Shown in pieces: positions 1 through 4,994 of a DNA stretch of 7,922 bases (within the stretch, counting starts at the first letter, position 1; the number at the start of each line of letters is the position of its first letter). This stretch comes from Actinobacteria bacterium UBA4719. Lineage in GTDB: Bacteria > Actinomycetota > Actinomycetes > Actinomycetales > Dermatophilaceae. The translations under genes were made by a program, and so were the position numbers. The stretch spans positions 1-7,922 of the forward strand of contig DHJN01000010.1 in assembly GCA_002404345.1 (NCBI GenBank), written 5' to 3'. Below the pieces are notes generated by a model. It did not search any database, was not told the origin of the DNA, and saw only the letters and a program-made list of their open reading frames with translations.

Positions 1-142
1 ACGATCCCACCGCTCGCACCGCAGGAGGATCGCCGTCTCACAGCGGTGAGGCACCTAACGTTACGGCTGCTATCTCCAACCTCTGGCTCGGGTCCGTGAC
101 CGCTGATTCCGGCAGCTCAGGTTGTCAGCCAAAGTCTTTATA
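1..142 (-). promoter_or_regulatory. Possible promoter and structured 5' leader of an off-window gene
   Basis: Reading leftward, a TATAAA box lies at 142-137, just beyond the stop of the small membrane gene; no good -35 is visible. If it is a promoter, the transcript would start near 130 and run off the window edge. The leader contains the 8-bp palindrome TAACGTTA (56-63), a CTCAC/GTGAG stem with a 4-nt loop (37-50), and a 6-bp stem CGATCC/GGATCG (2-7 with 27-32). There is no coding potential I trust. On the minus strand the run GTTAGGTG resembles the opening of magnesium M-box riboswitches, but the following bases do not match that family. It could equally be the 3' end and terminator of the operon to its right. 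Confidence 0.3.
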
Positions 143-147
143 GGGAT

Positions 148-405
148 TCATAGGGAGAAGCCGAGATAGGTGACCACAACGACCCCCAAGAGGCGACGGA
201 AGGGGTTCACTCCACGCAGCACCTCGTCTCCGGCCCACAGTGCGAGGGCTACCGGGGCCAGGACGACCAGGACGGCATGCACCCACCCTTGGGGGTTCCC
301 AAGCCACATCACCACCGACGCCAGCACCCACGCGGCGAGCGGCCAGTTGGGGAGCTGGACCAGCGTGATCCGGCCGGTCGTCCGGCTGCGGAACATCCAG
401 TTCAC
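148..405 (-). CDS. Small three-helix actinobacterial membrane protein
   Basis: A protein of about 85 residues starting VNWMF, followed by a basic stretch (RSRTTGR), then three hydrophobic segments at roughly residues 21-37, 43-60 and 71-85. Between helices 2 and 3 lies DEVLRGVNPFRRLLG, a string I recognise from small actinobacterial membrane proteins of unknown function. No enzymatic motif is visible. The frame stays open upstream to a GTG at 519 that overlaps the stop of the preceding HHE gene (GTGA). I prefer the GTG at 405, or the ATG at 396, because comparison with the second module copy shows that 406-519 derives from the tail of an HHE gene and because the other copy begins MDWMF at the same place. 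The ribosome site is weak (GGGAGA about 14 nt upstream). Position directly after an HHE gene in both copies suggests the two worked together; function unknown. Confidence 0.72.
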   Translation of the reverse strand: MNWMFRSRTTGRITLVQLPNWPLAAWVLASVVMWLGNPQGWVHAVLVVLAPVALALWAGDEVLRGVNPFRRLLGVVVVTYLGFSL

Positions 406-515
406 GAACCCGAAGCGATTCTCCCTCTGCTCAGGAGATTTCAACGGCGCATCCTGTGGGTCGATGTCCGCCCGGCGGTCCCGCCGCCCGGACTGTGCCC
501 CCGGGTGGATGCGAC

Positions 516-854
516 TCACTGTTCACCGGCGGGCGACAAGGGCGCTTCGTCGCTGTGCGCGGGGAAGTCAGGGATGACGTCGCGTTCGTCTTCAGCCGGA
601 TGGGAGTCGTTGGTTCCCTCGGGCTCGTCGCGGCCTTCCCTGAGCAAGCCCGGGTCTGCGACCACATCCTGGGCGGTCGCGTGGTCCTCCAGCAAGCTAG
701 CGACCGGCTGCCAAGCTGCGGCTAGGGCGACGGCGCCTGCATCGGCGGAGGTGCGCTCGTTCCACAACTCTACGAACCGGCGGCGGACGTCCAGGTGCTC
801 CTCCAGGATCGGTTCGGTGATCTCGAACTCAACGCGGTCGTTGTTGTCAGCCAT
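516..854 (-). CDS. Truncated hemerythrin-like HHE paralogue, probably degenerate
   Basis: A 112-residue product clearly related to the full-length HHE protein encoded at 1000-1533; both start MAD and share RRRFV, AAAWQP and ERDVIPDF. Hemerythrin-like HHE proteins carry a non-heme di-iron site in a four-helix bundle. Here His20 and His58 survive, but the Glu four residues after His58 is Gln, the following FYP becomes ADP, and the block with the third-helix His is missing. The last helix keeps a His (85), but the Glu four residues later is Asp. The deletion is in frame and about 37 codons long. It probably cannot bind a normal di-iron centre. Start: the ATG at 854 aligns with the paralogue start, whereas the longer frame to 932 has no similarity. 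No clear Shine-Dalgarno sequence. Its TGA overlaps a GTG of the next frame. Either a decaying gene or a protein repurposed without iron. Confidence 0.68.
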   Translation of the reverse strand: MADNNDRVEFEITEPILEEHLDVRRRFVELWNERTSADAGAVALAAAWQPVASLLEDHATAQDVVADPGLLREGRDEPEGTNDSHPAEDERDVIPDFPAHSDEAPLSPAGEQ

Positions 855-940
855 AGCGACCAGTCTGCGGGTTGCCGAGTGCCCCTTTTGACAAACAGTC
901 GACAACAAGGCATCGAGGCAACCACCGAGCACGTACTTTC

Positions 941-953
941 AAGGCGGCGCCTT
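941..953. promoter_or_regulatory. AAGGCG/CGCCTT palindrome upstream of the truncated HHE gene
   Basis: AAGGCG-G-CGCCTT is a perfect 6-bp inverted repeat about 87 nt upstream of the HHE start at 854. The same half-sites occur upstream of the intact HHE gene (1563-1589). On the minus strand both regions contain CGCCTTGA and TGGTAAGGCG, in opposite order. A shared operator is plausible but unproven. Confidence 0.35.
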
Positions 954-957
954 ACCA
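948..957. repeat. Direct repeat CGCCTTACCA, left copy
   Basis: Identical to 1563-1572. The two copies bracket the HHE copy with the truncated membrane gene, and similarity of the stump to the intact membrane gene stops at this point, so it looks like a rearrangement junction. Confidence 0.5.
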
Positions 958-999
958 GTAAACATCCAGTCCATCAACCCCTTGCGATTCTCTGTCAGC

Positions 1000-1533
1000 T
1001 CAGGAGTTCTGGTCGATGTACTCCCCCGGGTCGATGTCCTCCCCGGAGATCCCACGGGCTGCGCGGTGCTCCGCGTGAAAGGCGACCCACCTTGTTCCAA
1101 GGCGCGATCTGAGCGCCTGGTCACTGTGCTCGCGGAAGTCAGGGATAACGTCGCGTTCCTCTTCGGCCAGATGCTCATCATTGGCCTTGCGGCATTCGAG
1201 CACCGCACGCCACCAAGGGTCGGAACCGGTTTCGAAACGGCAGGCTGCTCGGATCGCGTCACGGAGCTCGTTGTGGTCGCCGACCGCGTCATTGGTCTCC
1301 TCGGCCGCCTCTTCGCTCCCTCTCTTGAGCAGGACCGGGTAGAAGATCTCCTCCTCGGCCCTCGCGTGGACCTCCAGCAGGTCGGCAAGCGGCTGCCAGG
1401 CCGCTGCGACCGCGCCTGTATCACCGGAGTGGCGCAAGTCCCACAACTGCACGAACCGGCGGCGGAAATCCCCATGCTCGTCGAGGATCAGGTCGGTGAT
1501 GTCGATCTCGGTTCCGTTTTCGTGGTCAGCCAT
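1000..1533 (-). CDS. Hemerythrin-like HHE cation-binding domain protein
   Basis: A 177-residue soluble protein with all the HHE-type ligands spaced as in the family: His20 in the first helix, His56 and Glu60 (HARAE) followed by FYPVLL, His87 (GDHNELR), then His121 and Glu125 (DEHLAEEE) followed by PDF. Such proteins are four-helix bundles holding an oxo-bridged di-iron pair and are linked to O2, NO or peroxide sensing and iron handling; which applies here cannot be read from the sequence. The residues after about 140 form a polar tail (GEDIDPGEYID). The ATG at 1533 is supported by alignment with the paralogue start; a classical ribosome site is lacking, although CAGACTGGTC lies just upstream in both copies. 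It is the first gene of a leftward module whose second gene is now a stump. Upstream lie a TTGACG box and an AAGGCG inverted repeat. Confidence 0.88.
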   Translation of the reverse strand: MADHENGTEIDITDLILDEHGDFRRRFVQLWDLRHSGDTGAVAAAWQPLADLLEVHARAEEEIFYPVLLKRGSEEAAEETNDAVGDHNELRDAIRAACRFETGSDPWWRAVLECRKANDEHLAEEERDVIPDFREHSDQALRSRLGTRWVAFHAEHRAARGISGEDIDPGEYIDQNS

Positions 1534-1854
1534 GCTGACCAGTCTGGGGGCTTCCGCGCGATCGCCTTACCAAGGCGGTCGTCAAGGCGCCCAGCCGAAA
1601 TTCAAGTCGCGCCGATCGCGATCAATACCAAACTAGACCGATTCTCATCAGCCGGACACCTTCATTCAGGTTCGTGTACACCTCGCGGTTACCCAGGTAA
1701 GGGGCGCCCGTGCCGCCGCAGGCCAACCGCCTTCCCGGCAGTTGCCAGATCCAGGCTGACTGTGGGGCGGGAATTGGTTGTGCCGCCGTATTGATGGCAT
1801 CATCGCTGGCCAAGCCCGTACAGGGTTGTCCATGCACGATTGAAGGGACCTTAG
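1534..1854. other. Intergenic region between divergent genes
   Basis: About 320 nt with no convincing gene. Its left end carries the AAGGCG boxes and a possible leftward -35 (TTGACG on the minus strand, complement of 1578-1583) for the HHE gene; no matching -10 is clear. Its right end holds the ribosome site of the small hydrophobic gene at 1855. Two longer frames here, one on each strand, lack family-like composition and I read them as chance. Confidence 0.55.
1563..1589. promoter_or_regulatory. CGCCTT/AAGGCG inverted and direct repeats upstream of the intact HHE gene
   Basis: CGCCTT-ACC-AAGGCG (1563-1577) is a 6-bp inverted repeat with a 3-nt centre, followed by another AAGGCG at 1584-1589. 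It lies 30-56 nt upstream of the HHE start. On the minus strand TTGACG falls between the direct copies, so a protein binding here would compete with RNA polymerase. CGCCTTACCA (1563-1572) is also the right copy of the direct repeat whose left copy is at 948-957. Confidence 0.38.
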
Positions 1855-2010
1855 TTGATCATTCTCGGAGTTGTGCTTGTTGTCGTGGGATTGGTGGCCG
1901 GCATCCCCATCCTGGAGACAATCGGCTTCCTGTTGGTGGTCGTTGGTGTGATCCTGTGGATCCTGGGTGCCATGGGCCGCGCCGTAGGCGGACGCAAGCA
2001 CTACTACTGA
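1855..2010 (+). CDS. DUF6131-like small hydrophobic membrane protein
   Basis: A 51-residue protein with a TTG start at 1855, chosen because AAGGGA (1843-1848) lies 6 nt upstream. It has two hydrophobic stretches (about residues 2-15 and 18-38) separated by GIPILETIG, then a short cationic, aromatic tail (GRAVGGRKHYY). This pattern, with G-rich helices, a W near residue 35 and a GR-x(4)-GR-aromatic end, matches the small actinobacterial proteins labelled DUF6131. Function is unknown; it is presumably a cytoplasmic-membrane peptide with two short helices. It is followed 83 nt later by csbD in the same direction. The family call is from memory of its pattern, without a search. Confidence 0.78.
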   Translation: MIILGVVLVVVGLVAGIPILETIGFLLVVVGVILWILGAMGRAVGGRKHYY

Positions 2011-2027
2011 ACAGAGATCTCCCAGCA

Positions 2028-2056
2028 TTGGCACGATAGGTCCAACCCGCGACAAC
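2028..2056 (+). promoter_or_regulatory. Weak candidate promoter for the CsbD gene
   Basis: TTGGCA (2028-2033), a 17-nt spacer and GACAAC (2051-2056), about 38 nt before the CsbD start. The -35 is good and the -10 poor. No general-stress sigma-B type element was recognised, although csbD genes are often stress-controlled. Confidence 0.25.
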
Positions 2057-2093
2057 ACGTCACGGACTCAGAACACCCGAAAGGAGCCCGACG

Positions 2094-2270
2094 ATGGGCT
2101 GGGACGACAAGCTGAAGAACAAGAAGGACGAGGCCAAGGGCGCCGCCAAGGAGAAGGTCGGCAAGGCGACGGCCGACGAGCAGATGGAACGAGACGGCAA
2201 GAACGACCAGACGGTGAGCAACCTCAAGCAGGCTGGCGAAAAGGTCAAGGACGCCTTCAAGAAGGACTGA
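2094..2270 (+). CDS. csbD: CsbD family stress protein
   Basis: A 58-residue, highly charged, Lys/Asp/Glu-rich protein with no hydrophobic core. The opening MGWDDKLKNKKDEAKGAAKEKVGKAT, the D-E-Q-x-E-x(2)-GK centre and the ending KVKDAFKKD are the CsbD hallmarks. CsbD proteins are abundant small cytosolic proteins induced in general stress responses in many bacteria, and their biochemical role is not settled. The ATG is preceded by AAGGAG (2081-2086) with 7 nt spacing, the best ribosome site in the window, which fits strong expression. It lies between two small membrane-protein genes on the same strand, with gaps of 83 and about 114 nt, so it may have its own promoter. Confidence 0.92.
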   Translation: MGWDDKLKNKKDEAKGAAKEKVGKATADEQMERDGKNDQTVSNLKQAGEKVKDAFKKD

Positions 2271-2384
2271 GGTTCCATCCAACGCAACATGTCGCACGGA
2301 CTCTTGCGGAGCCTGGCATGCGGAAGGGATTGAGAGTGAGGACGGGGATGACCTTTGATCGCAACGGTGCCAGGAAGTCAGCCA

Positions 2385-2813
2385 GTGCCAGAGACATCCC
2401 TTGAGAGGACCGGTCAGCGCCACCCGGGCAGTCGCGTCCTACACGTTCTGGACCGGTGGGCCGCAAGACCGACGCTTGCGCTCGGCCTGGTCGCAGCCGT
2501 CGTGCTGTGGGTTCTCTTCAGTGCGGCGTTCGGGTTCCCCGCAAGGCTGGAGAGCGTGTTCCAGACACTTGCAGCCGCGACGACGCTGGCGATGGTCTTT
2601 GTCATCCAACACACGCAGTCCCGTGCGCAGGCGGCCACCCAGCGCAAGCTCGATGAGATCCTTCGATCTTCGCCATCAGCTGACAACACGCTGATCACCT
2701 TGGAGGAAGCGCCCGACAACGAGCTGAAGGCAGCCACCGCGGCCTCACGTGACGCCCGCCGTGACGCCCGCCGTGGCCCAGGCACTGAGCCATTTCCAGG
2801 GCGCCCGGGATAG
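2385..2813 (+). CDS. Low-affinity iron permease family (PF04120-like) membrane protein
   Basis: About 142 residues. A short polar N-terminus leads to DRWAARPTLALG and the first membrane helix (about 29-51, ending in AAFGF). A second helix follows (about 57-77) ending in VFVIQHTQSR, then a QRKLDEILR segment and a polar tail with LEE and NEL. The order helix, FGF, helix, MVF-IQ-TQ-R, KLDE(L/I)R matches bacterial members of the low-affinity iron permease family. The name comes from yeast Fet4; the bacterial proteins are short and their transport activity is mostly untested. Start: GTG at 2385 has AGGAAG (2372-2377) 7 nt upstream. An in-frame TTG at 2355 would add ten residues and has only a weaker GGGG. 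The tail contains a 12-bp tandem duplication giving RDARRDAR. Confidence 0.8.
   Translation: MPETSLERTGQRHPGSRVLHVLDRWAARPTLALGLVAAVVLWVLFSAAFGFPARLESVFQTLAAATTLAMVFVIQHTQSRAQAATQRKLDEILRSSPSADNTLITLEEAPDNELKAATAASRDARRDARRGPGTEPFPGRPG
2749..2772 (+). repeat. 12-bp tandem duplication inside the iron-permease-like gene
   Basis: GTGACGCCCGCC occurs twice back to back, adding four codons in frame in the polar C-terminal tail. It is the sort of unit expected to vary by slippage between strains. Confidence 0.7.
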
Positions 2814-2825
2814 GACGCTTCGACA

Positions 2826-2848
2826 CTGGGCTAAGGGCAATATCCCAG
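2826..2848. terminator. Weak hairpin between convergent genes
   Basis: CTGGG (2826-2830) can pair with CCCAG (2844-2848), extended by TA/TA after one mismatch. It sits in the 59-nt gap between the convergent iron-permease-like and GAF-ANTAR genes. There is no T-tract; a bidirectional terminator is a guess from position. Confidence 0.25.
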
Positions 2849-2872
2849 AGTCATCAGGCATAGCTGCCCGGC

Positions 2873-3577
2873 TCAGACCTTGAGGCCCACGCCAACGATC
2901 GCCTCAGCGACCATGCGCAGGCTGGCGTGGTTGTTGCGGGCGTGGCCGCGCATGAGCTGGTAGGCGTGATCGACCGTGACCGATTTCCTTTGGGCGGTGA
3001 TCCCCTTGGCCTGTTCGATGACGACCCGTGAGTCCAGGGCCTGCTGCAGCTGCTCGCCCAGCTGCTCCTGGTCGTGCAGCTTGGCGGCGTTGAGCACGTA
3101 ACCGGTCGCCACGTCGGCCAAGACCACGGCCACCGCGATATCCTCATCCGACCAGTCCCGTGGCTCACGTGAATAGATGTTCAGGGCGCCGATGACCTCG
3201 TCACCATCGCGCATCGGGATCCCAGCCACGCCGGCCAGTCCCAGGCCAGTGGCGGTGGCCGAGTAGTGCGGCCATCGGGCTGACTCCTGGCGCACATCGG
3301 TAACCCGGACCACCTCGCCAGTTTCGTAGGCGTCCCGACACGGGCCTTCCTGATGCTCCGCCTGGCTGCGCTCCAACTCTTTGGAATCCGGGGTCACCGC
3401 CGTCACGAACTGCAACTGCCCCTCCTCGGCCATGGTGACCCCGCTGCCGCCCAGGCCCAACACTGCAGTGACGCTCTTGGTCAGCTCAGCCAACGCCGCG
3501 GCGTCAAGGTCGTGGTGCTCCGGCAGAACCACGGAGAACCGTGACAACGTCTTCATGAACAACCGCTGGTCAAACAT
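2873..3577 (-). CDS. GAF and ANTAR domain regulator
   Basis: A 234-residue cytosolic regulator. Residues about 25-160 form a GAF sensor domain (CRDAYETGEVVRVTDV, GIPMRDGDEVIGALNIYS, FYS-like endings followed by WSDEDI). A helical linker (KLHDQEQLGEQLQQAL) leads to the ANTAR domain at about 170-230, with SRVVIEQAKGITAQRKSV and AYQLMRGHARNNHASLRMVAEAIV. ANTAR domains are RNA-binding and, in characterised systems, stop transcription terminators forming by holding paired hairpins. The GAF ligand is unknown; no heme- or metal-binding motif is evident. The ATG at 3577 has GAGGGA about 10 nt upstream; an internal ATG seven codons later is possible. It is transcribed alone, convergent with the iron-permease-like gene. 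No nearby target RNA with the known 6-nt loop signature was found. Confidence 0.92.
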   Translation of the reverse strand: MFDQRLFMKTLSRFSVVLPEHHDLDAAALAELTKSVTAVLGLGGSGVTMAEEGQLQFVTAVTPDSKELERSQAEHQEGPCRDAYETGEVVRVTDVRQESARWPHYSATATGLGLAGVAGIPMRDGDEVIGALNIYSREPRDWSDEDIAVAVVLADVATGYVLNAAKLHDQEQLGEQLQQALDSRVVIEQAKGITAQRKSVTVDHAYQLMRGHARNNHASLRMVAEAIVGVGLKV

Positions 3578-4146
3578 CTCTTGGCGTCCCTCGGCTTACG
3601 CCGCCGGGTCGGCGGCTCGCCGCAGCGCGGGACCGAAACCAACAGGATCGTGCGTCACCGCTCAAGCGCCACATGCTTGCACGAAGTCTACATCCACGAA
3701 GCGCTTGCCCCGCGTAACCGTGCAAGAGGCAGCCGTTCACCCCACCCCGGCAAAATGACAGGGCCTAAGGCGTCCTGGCGTCGGCTAGATTCCGGTACTG
3801 CTTTGTCGGTGTCCGCCGTCCCGATGGGGAACGGCCTACGGTGATGCCGCAGGCCAGCGGTGGTGCCGCGGGGGGCGGTGTCCGTATAGGCCGTCCGGAG
3901 GTGCGTCCGGTGATGGGGCGTCCAGCGGTGACGCCATTTGTCTGACTTCCTTCGTGGTGAGACACCAACGGTTGAGACAACGCGTGTCCATGTTCGAGGC
4001 CCCGTGTGGGTCGAGTTCCCGGCTTCAGGTCGTGAACCCTCTTCCCTGCGTCTGCGCAATAGCGGAGCCGGCCGCCAGAATGGGCGTAATCATGCTTCCG
4101 GTTTCCGGAGCCGCACACGCCCCGGTGGCTGACCACGTTGTCGGAC

Positions 4147-4175
4147 TTGGCACCGGCAAGACTGTGAACTACAGT
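4147..4175 (+). promoter_or_regulatory. Toxin-antitoxin promoter giving a leaderless mRNA
   Basis: TTGGCA (4147-4152), a 17-nt spacer and TACAGT (4170-4175) make a good housekeeping-sigma promoter. Transcription would begin 6-7 nt downstream, on the A of the toxin ATG at 4182, and there is no ribosome site upstream of that ATG. Leaderless mRNAs are common in actinobacteria. Confidence 0.65.
4161..4175. promoter_or_regulatory. Operator-like palindrome over the -10 box
   Basis: ACTGT-gaact-ACAGT is a perfect 5-bp inverted repeat with a 5-nt centre and covers the -10 hexamer. Toxin-antitoxin antitoxins with a helix-turn-helix commonly repress their own operon from such a site; the antitoxin here has that fold. 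Confidence 0.5.
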
Positions 4176-4181
4176 TAACAC

Positions 4182-4493
4182 ATGATCGAGATCGTCAAGA
4201 GTGCGACCTTCGACCGTTGGCTGCGCAAACTGAAGGATCGGCGGGCCGCTGCACGAGTCTTGGTGAGGATCGATCGCCTTGCCGCGGGCAACCCCGGCGA
4301 TGTGAAGCCGGTCGGTAGCGGGATCTCGGAGCTGCGGATCGACTACGGCCCGGGCTACCGGGTCTATTACCTGCAAGAGGGCCAGCGGCTGATCGTGTTG
4401 CTGTGTGGTGGCGACAAGTCCGGTCAGGACCGCGACGTCGAGCAAGCGCACAAGATCGCCGAGGAGTGGAGGAACGATGACCAAGACGACTGA
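4182..4493 (+). CDS. higB: HigB-type toxin of the RelE/ParE superfamily
   Basis: A 103-residue basic protein. It opens with IEIVKSATFDRWLRKLKDRRAAARVLVRIDRLAAGNPGD, continues with the strand pattern ELRIDYGPGYRVYY, and ends with LIVLLCGGDKSGQDRDVEQAHKIAEEW. This is the layout of the phage-Gp49/HigB-like 'addiction module killer' group, whose characterised relatives act as ribosome-dependent mRNA endonucleases; the GYRVYY and GGDKS-Q-DI-A motifs are diagnostic. The ATG at 4182 is chosen because it starts the conserved domain and coincides with the predicted transcription start. The toxin gene comes first and overlaps the antitoxin gene by 17 bp, the usual toxin-first order of HigBA. Its reading frame is intact, so it is probably an active pair. 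Confidence 0.9.
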   Translation: MIEIVKSATFDRWLRKLKDRRAAARVLVRIDRLAAGNPGDVKPVGSGISELRIDYGPGYRVYYLQEGQRLIVLLCGGDKSGQDRDVEQAHKIAEEWRNDDQDD

Positions 4494-4779
4494 GACGTTC
4501 AGCCCTTACGACAGCGCCGATTACCTCGTCGATGTCGAGACGGCTGCTGCGTACCTGGAGGCGGCCCTTGACGAGGCCGGGGACGACTCCGCAGTCATCG
4601 CCCAAGCGCTCGGCACCATCGCGCGCTCCGGCAACGTCAGCGAGCTCGCCCGCCGGATCGGCATGAGTCGCGAAGGGCTCTACAAGGCACTATCTGCCGA
4701 CGGCAACCCAAGCTTCGCGACCATCATGAAGGTCGCCAGGGCTCTCGGGCTCAAGCTCCACTTCGACTCCGTCGCCTGA
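4477..4779 (+). CDS. higA: HigA-type helix-turn-helix antitoxin
   Basis: A 100-residue protein whose N-terminal half (FSPYDSADYLVDVETAAAYLEAALDEAGDD, then IAQALGTIARSGN) is typical of the 'addiction module antidote' family. Residues about 53-95 form an HTH (VSELARRIGMSREGLYKALS...NPSFATIMKVARALGLKLHF). It should bind the toxin through one part and DNA through the HTH, repressing the operon. The start is the ATG at 4477, with GGAGG (4468-4472) 4 nt and GAGGAG 10 nt upstream; the frame continues upstream inside the toxin gene but without family similarity. Translation is probably coupled to the toxin through the 17-bp overlap. A hairpin begins 9 nt after the stop. Confidence 0.92.
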   Translation: MTKTTETFSPYDSADYLVDVETAAAYLEAALDEAGDDSAVIAQALGTIARSGNVSELARRIGMSREGLYKALSADGNPSFATIMKVARALGLKLHFDSVA

Positions 4780-4787
4780 CGGCGGGC

Positions 4788-4812
4788 GACTGCGAGCGGT
4801 CCGCACACAGTC
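4788..4812 (+). terminator. Putative terminator hairpin of the toxin-antitoxin operon
   Basis: GACTG (4788-4792) pairs with CAGTC (4808-4812); after a symmetrical 3x3 internal loop, GCG pairs with CGC around GTC. It begins 9 nt after the antitoxin stop. There is no T-tract, as is frequent in actinobacteria, so assignment rests on position. Confidence 0.38.
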
Positions 4813-4945
4813 CGCAAGAAGTTCACAAACCGCTGTCATCTGCCAACCACCATCAACGACGTTTCCGCAGGTCATCCCTGAAGGAGCGGGGCCCACAACT
4901 GCCAACGAACCTCCACCATGGGAGACAGATTCCACTTCAACGTCT

Positions 4946-4985
4946 CAAGGACTGCTCCGGCACAAGTCAACCTTGTGAGTCCTTG
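4946..4985. other. Two-part stem-loop with 14 base pairs
   Basis: CAAGGACT (4946-4953) pairs perfectly with AGTCCTTG (4978-4985). Inside it, after a 7-nt bulge, CACAAG (4961-4966) pairs with CTTGTG (4972-4977) around a 5-nt loop TCAAC. The two stems stack directly on the 3' side. AGTCCTTG is repeated at 4989-4996, so an alternative pairing is possible. No flanking T-tract on either strand. Confidence 0.55.
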
Positions 4986-4994
4986 AAAAGTCCT

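Larger units (their letters stand above)
939..974 (-). pseudogene. Stump of a second copy of the membrane-protein gene
   Basis: Twenty-five nucleotides after the stop of the intact HHE gene, an ATG preceded by AAGGGG opens a frame reading MDWMFTGKAPP and then stop. Its first residues, and the ENR string just before it, match the start region of the membrane protein at 148-405 (ENRFGFVNWMF against ENRKGLMDWMF). DNA similarity continues through AACATCCAG, GCGATTCTC and CTCAGGAG and ends near position 958, at a 10-bp repeat. This is the remaining 5' end of a gene whose body is gone. Confidence 0.6.
3578..4181. other. Gene-free stretch between the GAF-ANTAR gene and the toxin-antitoxin operon
   Basis: About 600 nt with no frame I trust on either strand; frames of 70-130 residues here are Arg/Pro/Gly-rich without family features. 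Visible structure: a GCGGC/GCCGC stem near 3609-3621, the palindrome AAGCGCTT near 3700, and a block at 3800-3935 with the direct repeat CGGTGTCCG (3807-3815, 3876-3884) and inverted repeat ACGGCCTA/TAGGCCGT (3831-3838, 3887-3894). The last 35 nt are the toxin-antitoxin promoter. Confidence 0.5.

Noticed and set aside
1..142. M-box magnesium riboswitch on the minus strand
   Set aside because: Only GTTAGGTG matches; the conserved bases that should follow are absent and the element is cut by the edge.
277..891. 204-codon plus-strand frame
   Set aside because: It is antisense to the membrane and truncated HHE genes, and is a low-complexity Arg/Ser/Pro product.
982..1794. 270-codon plus-strand frame
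   Set aside because: It is antisense to the intact HHE gene, which has conserved ligands in the other strand, and then continues into intergenic DNA.
3954..4178. 74-codon plus-strand frame ending just before the toxin
   Set aside because: It overlaps the toxin promoter, has mixed third-position bases and has no recognisable similarity.
3765..4484. 239-codon minus-strand frame opposite the toxin gene
   Set aside because: It runs antisense through the recognised toxin and into non-coding DNA, with no domain features.
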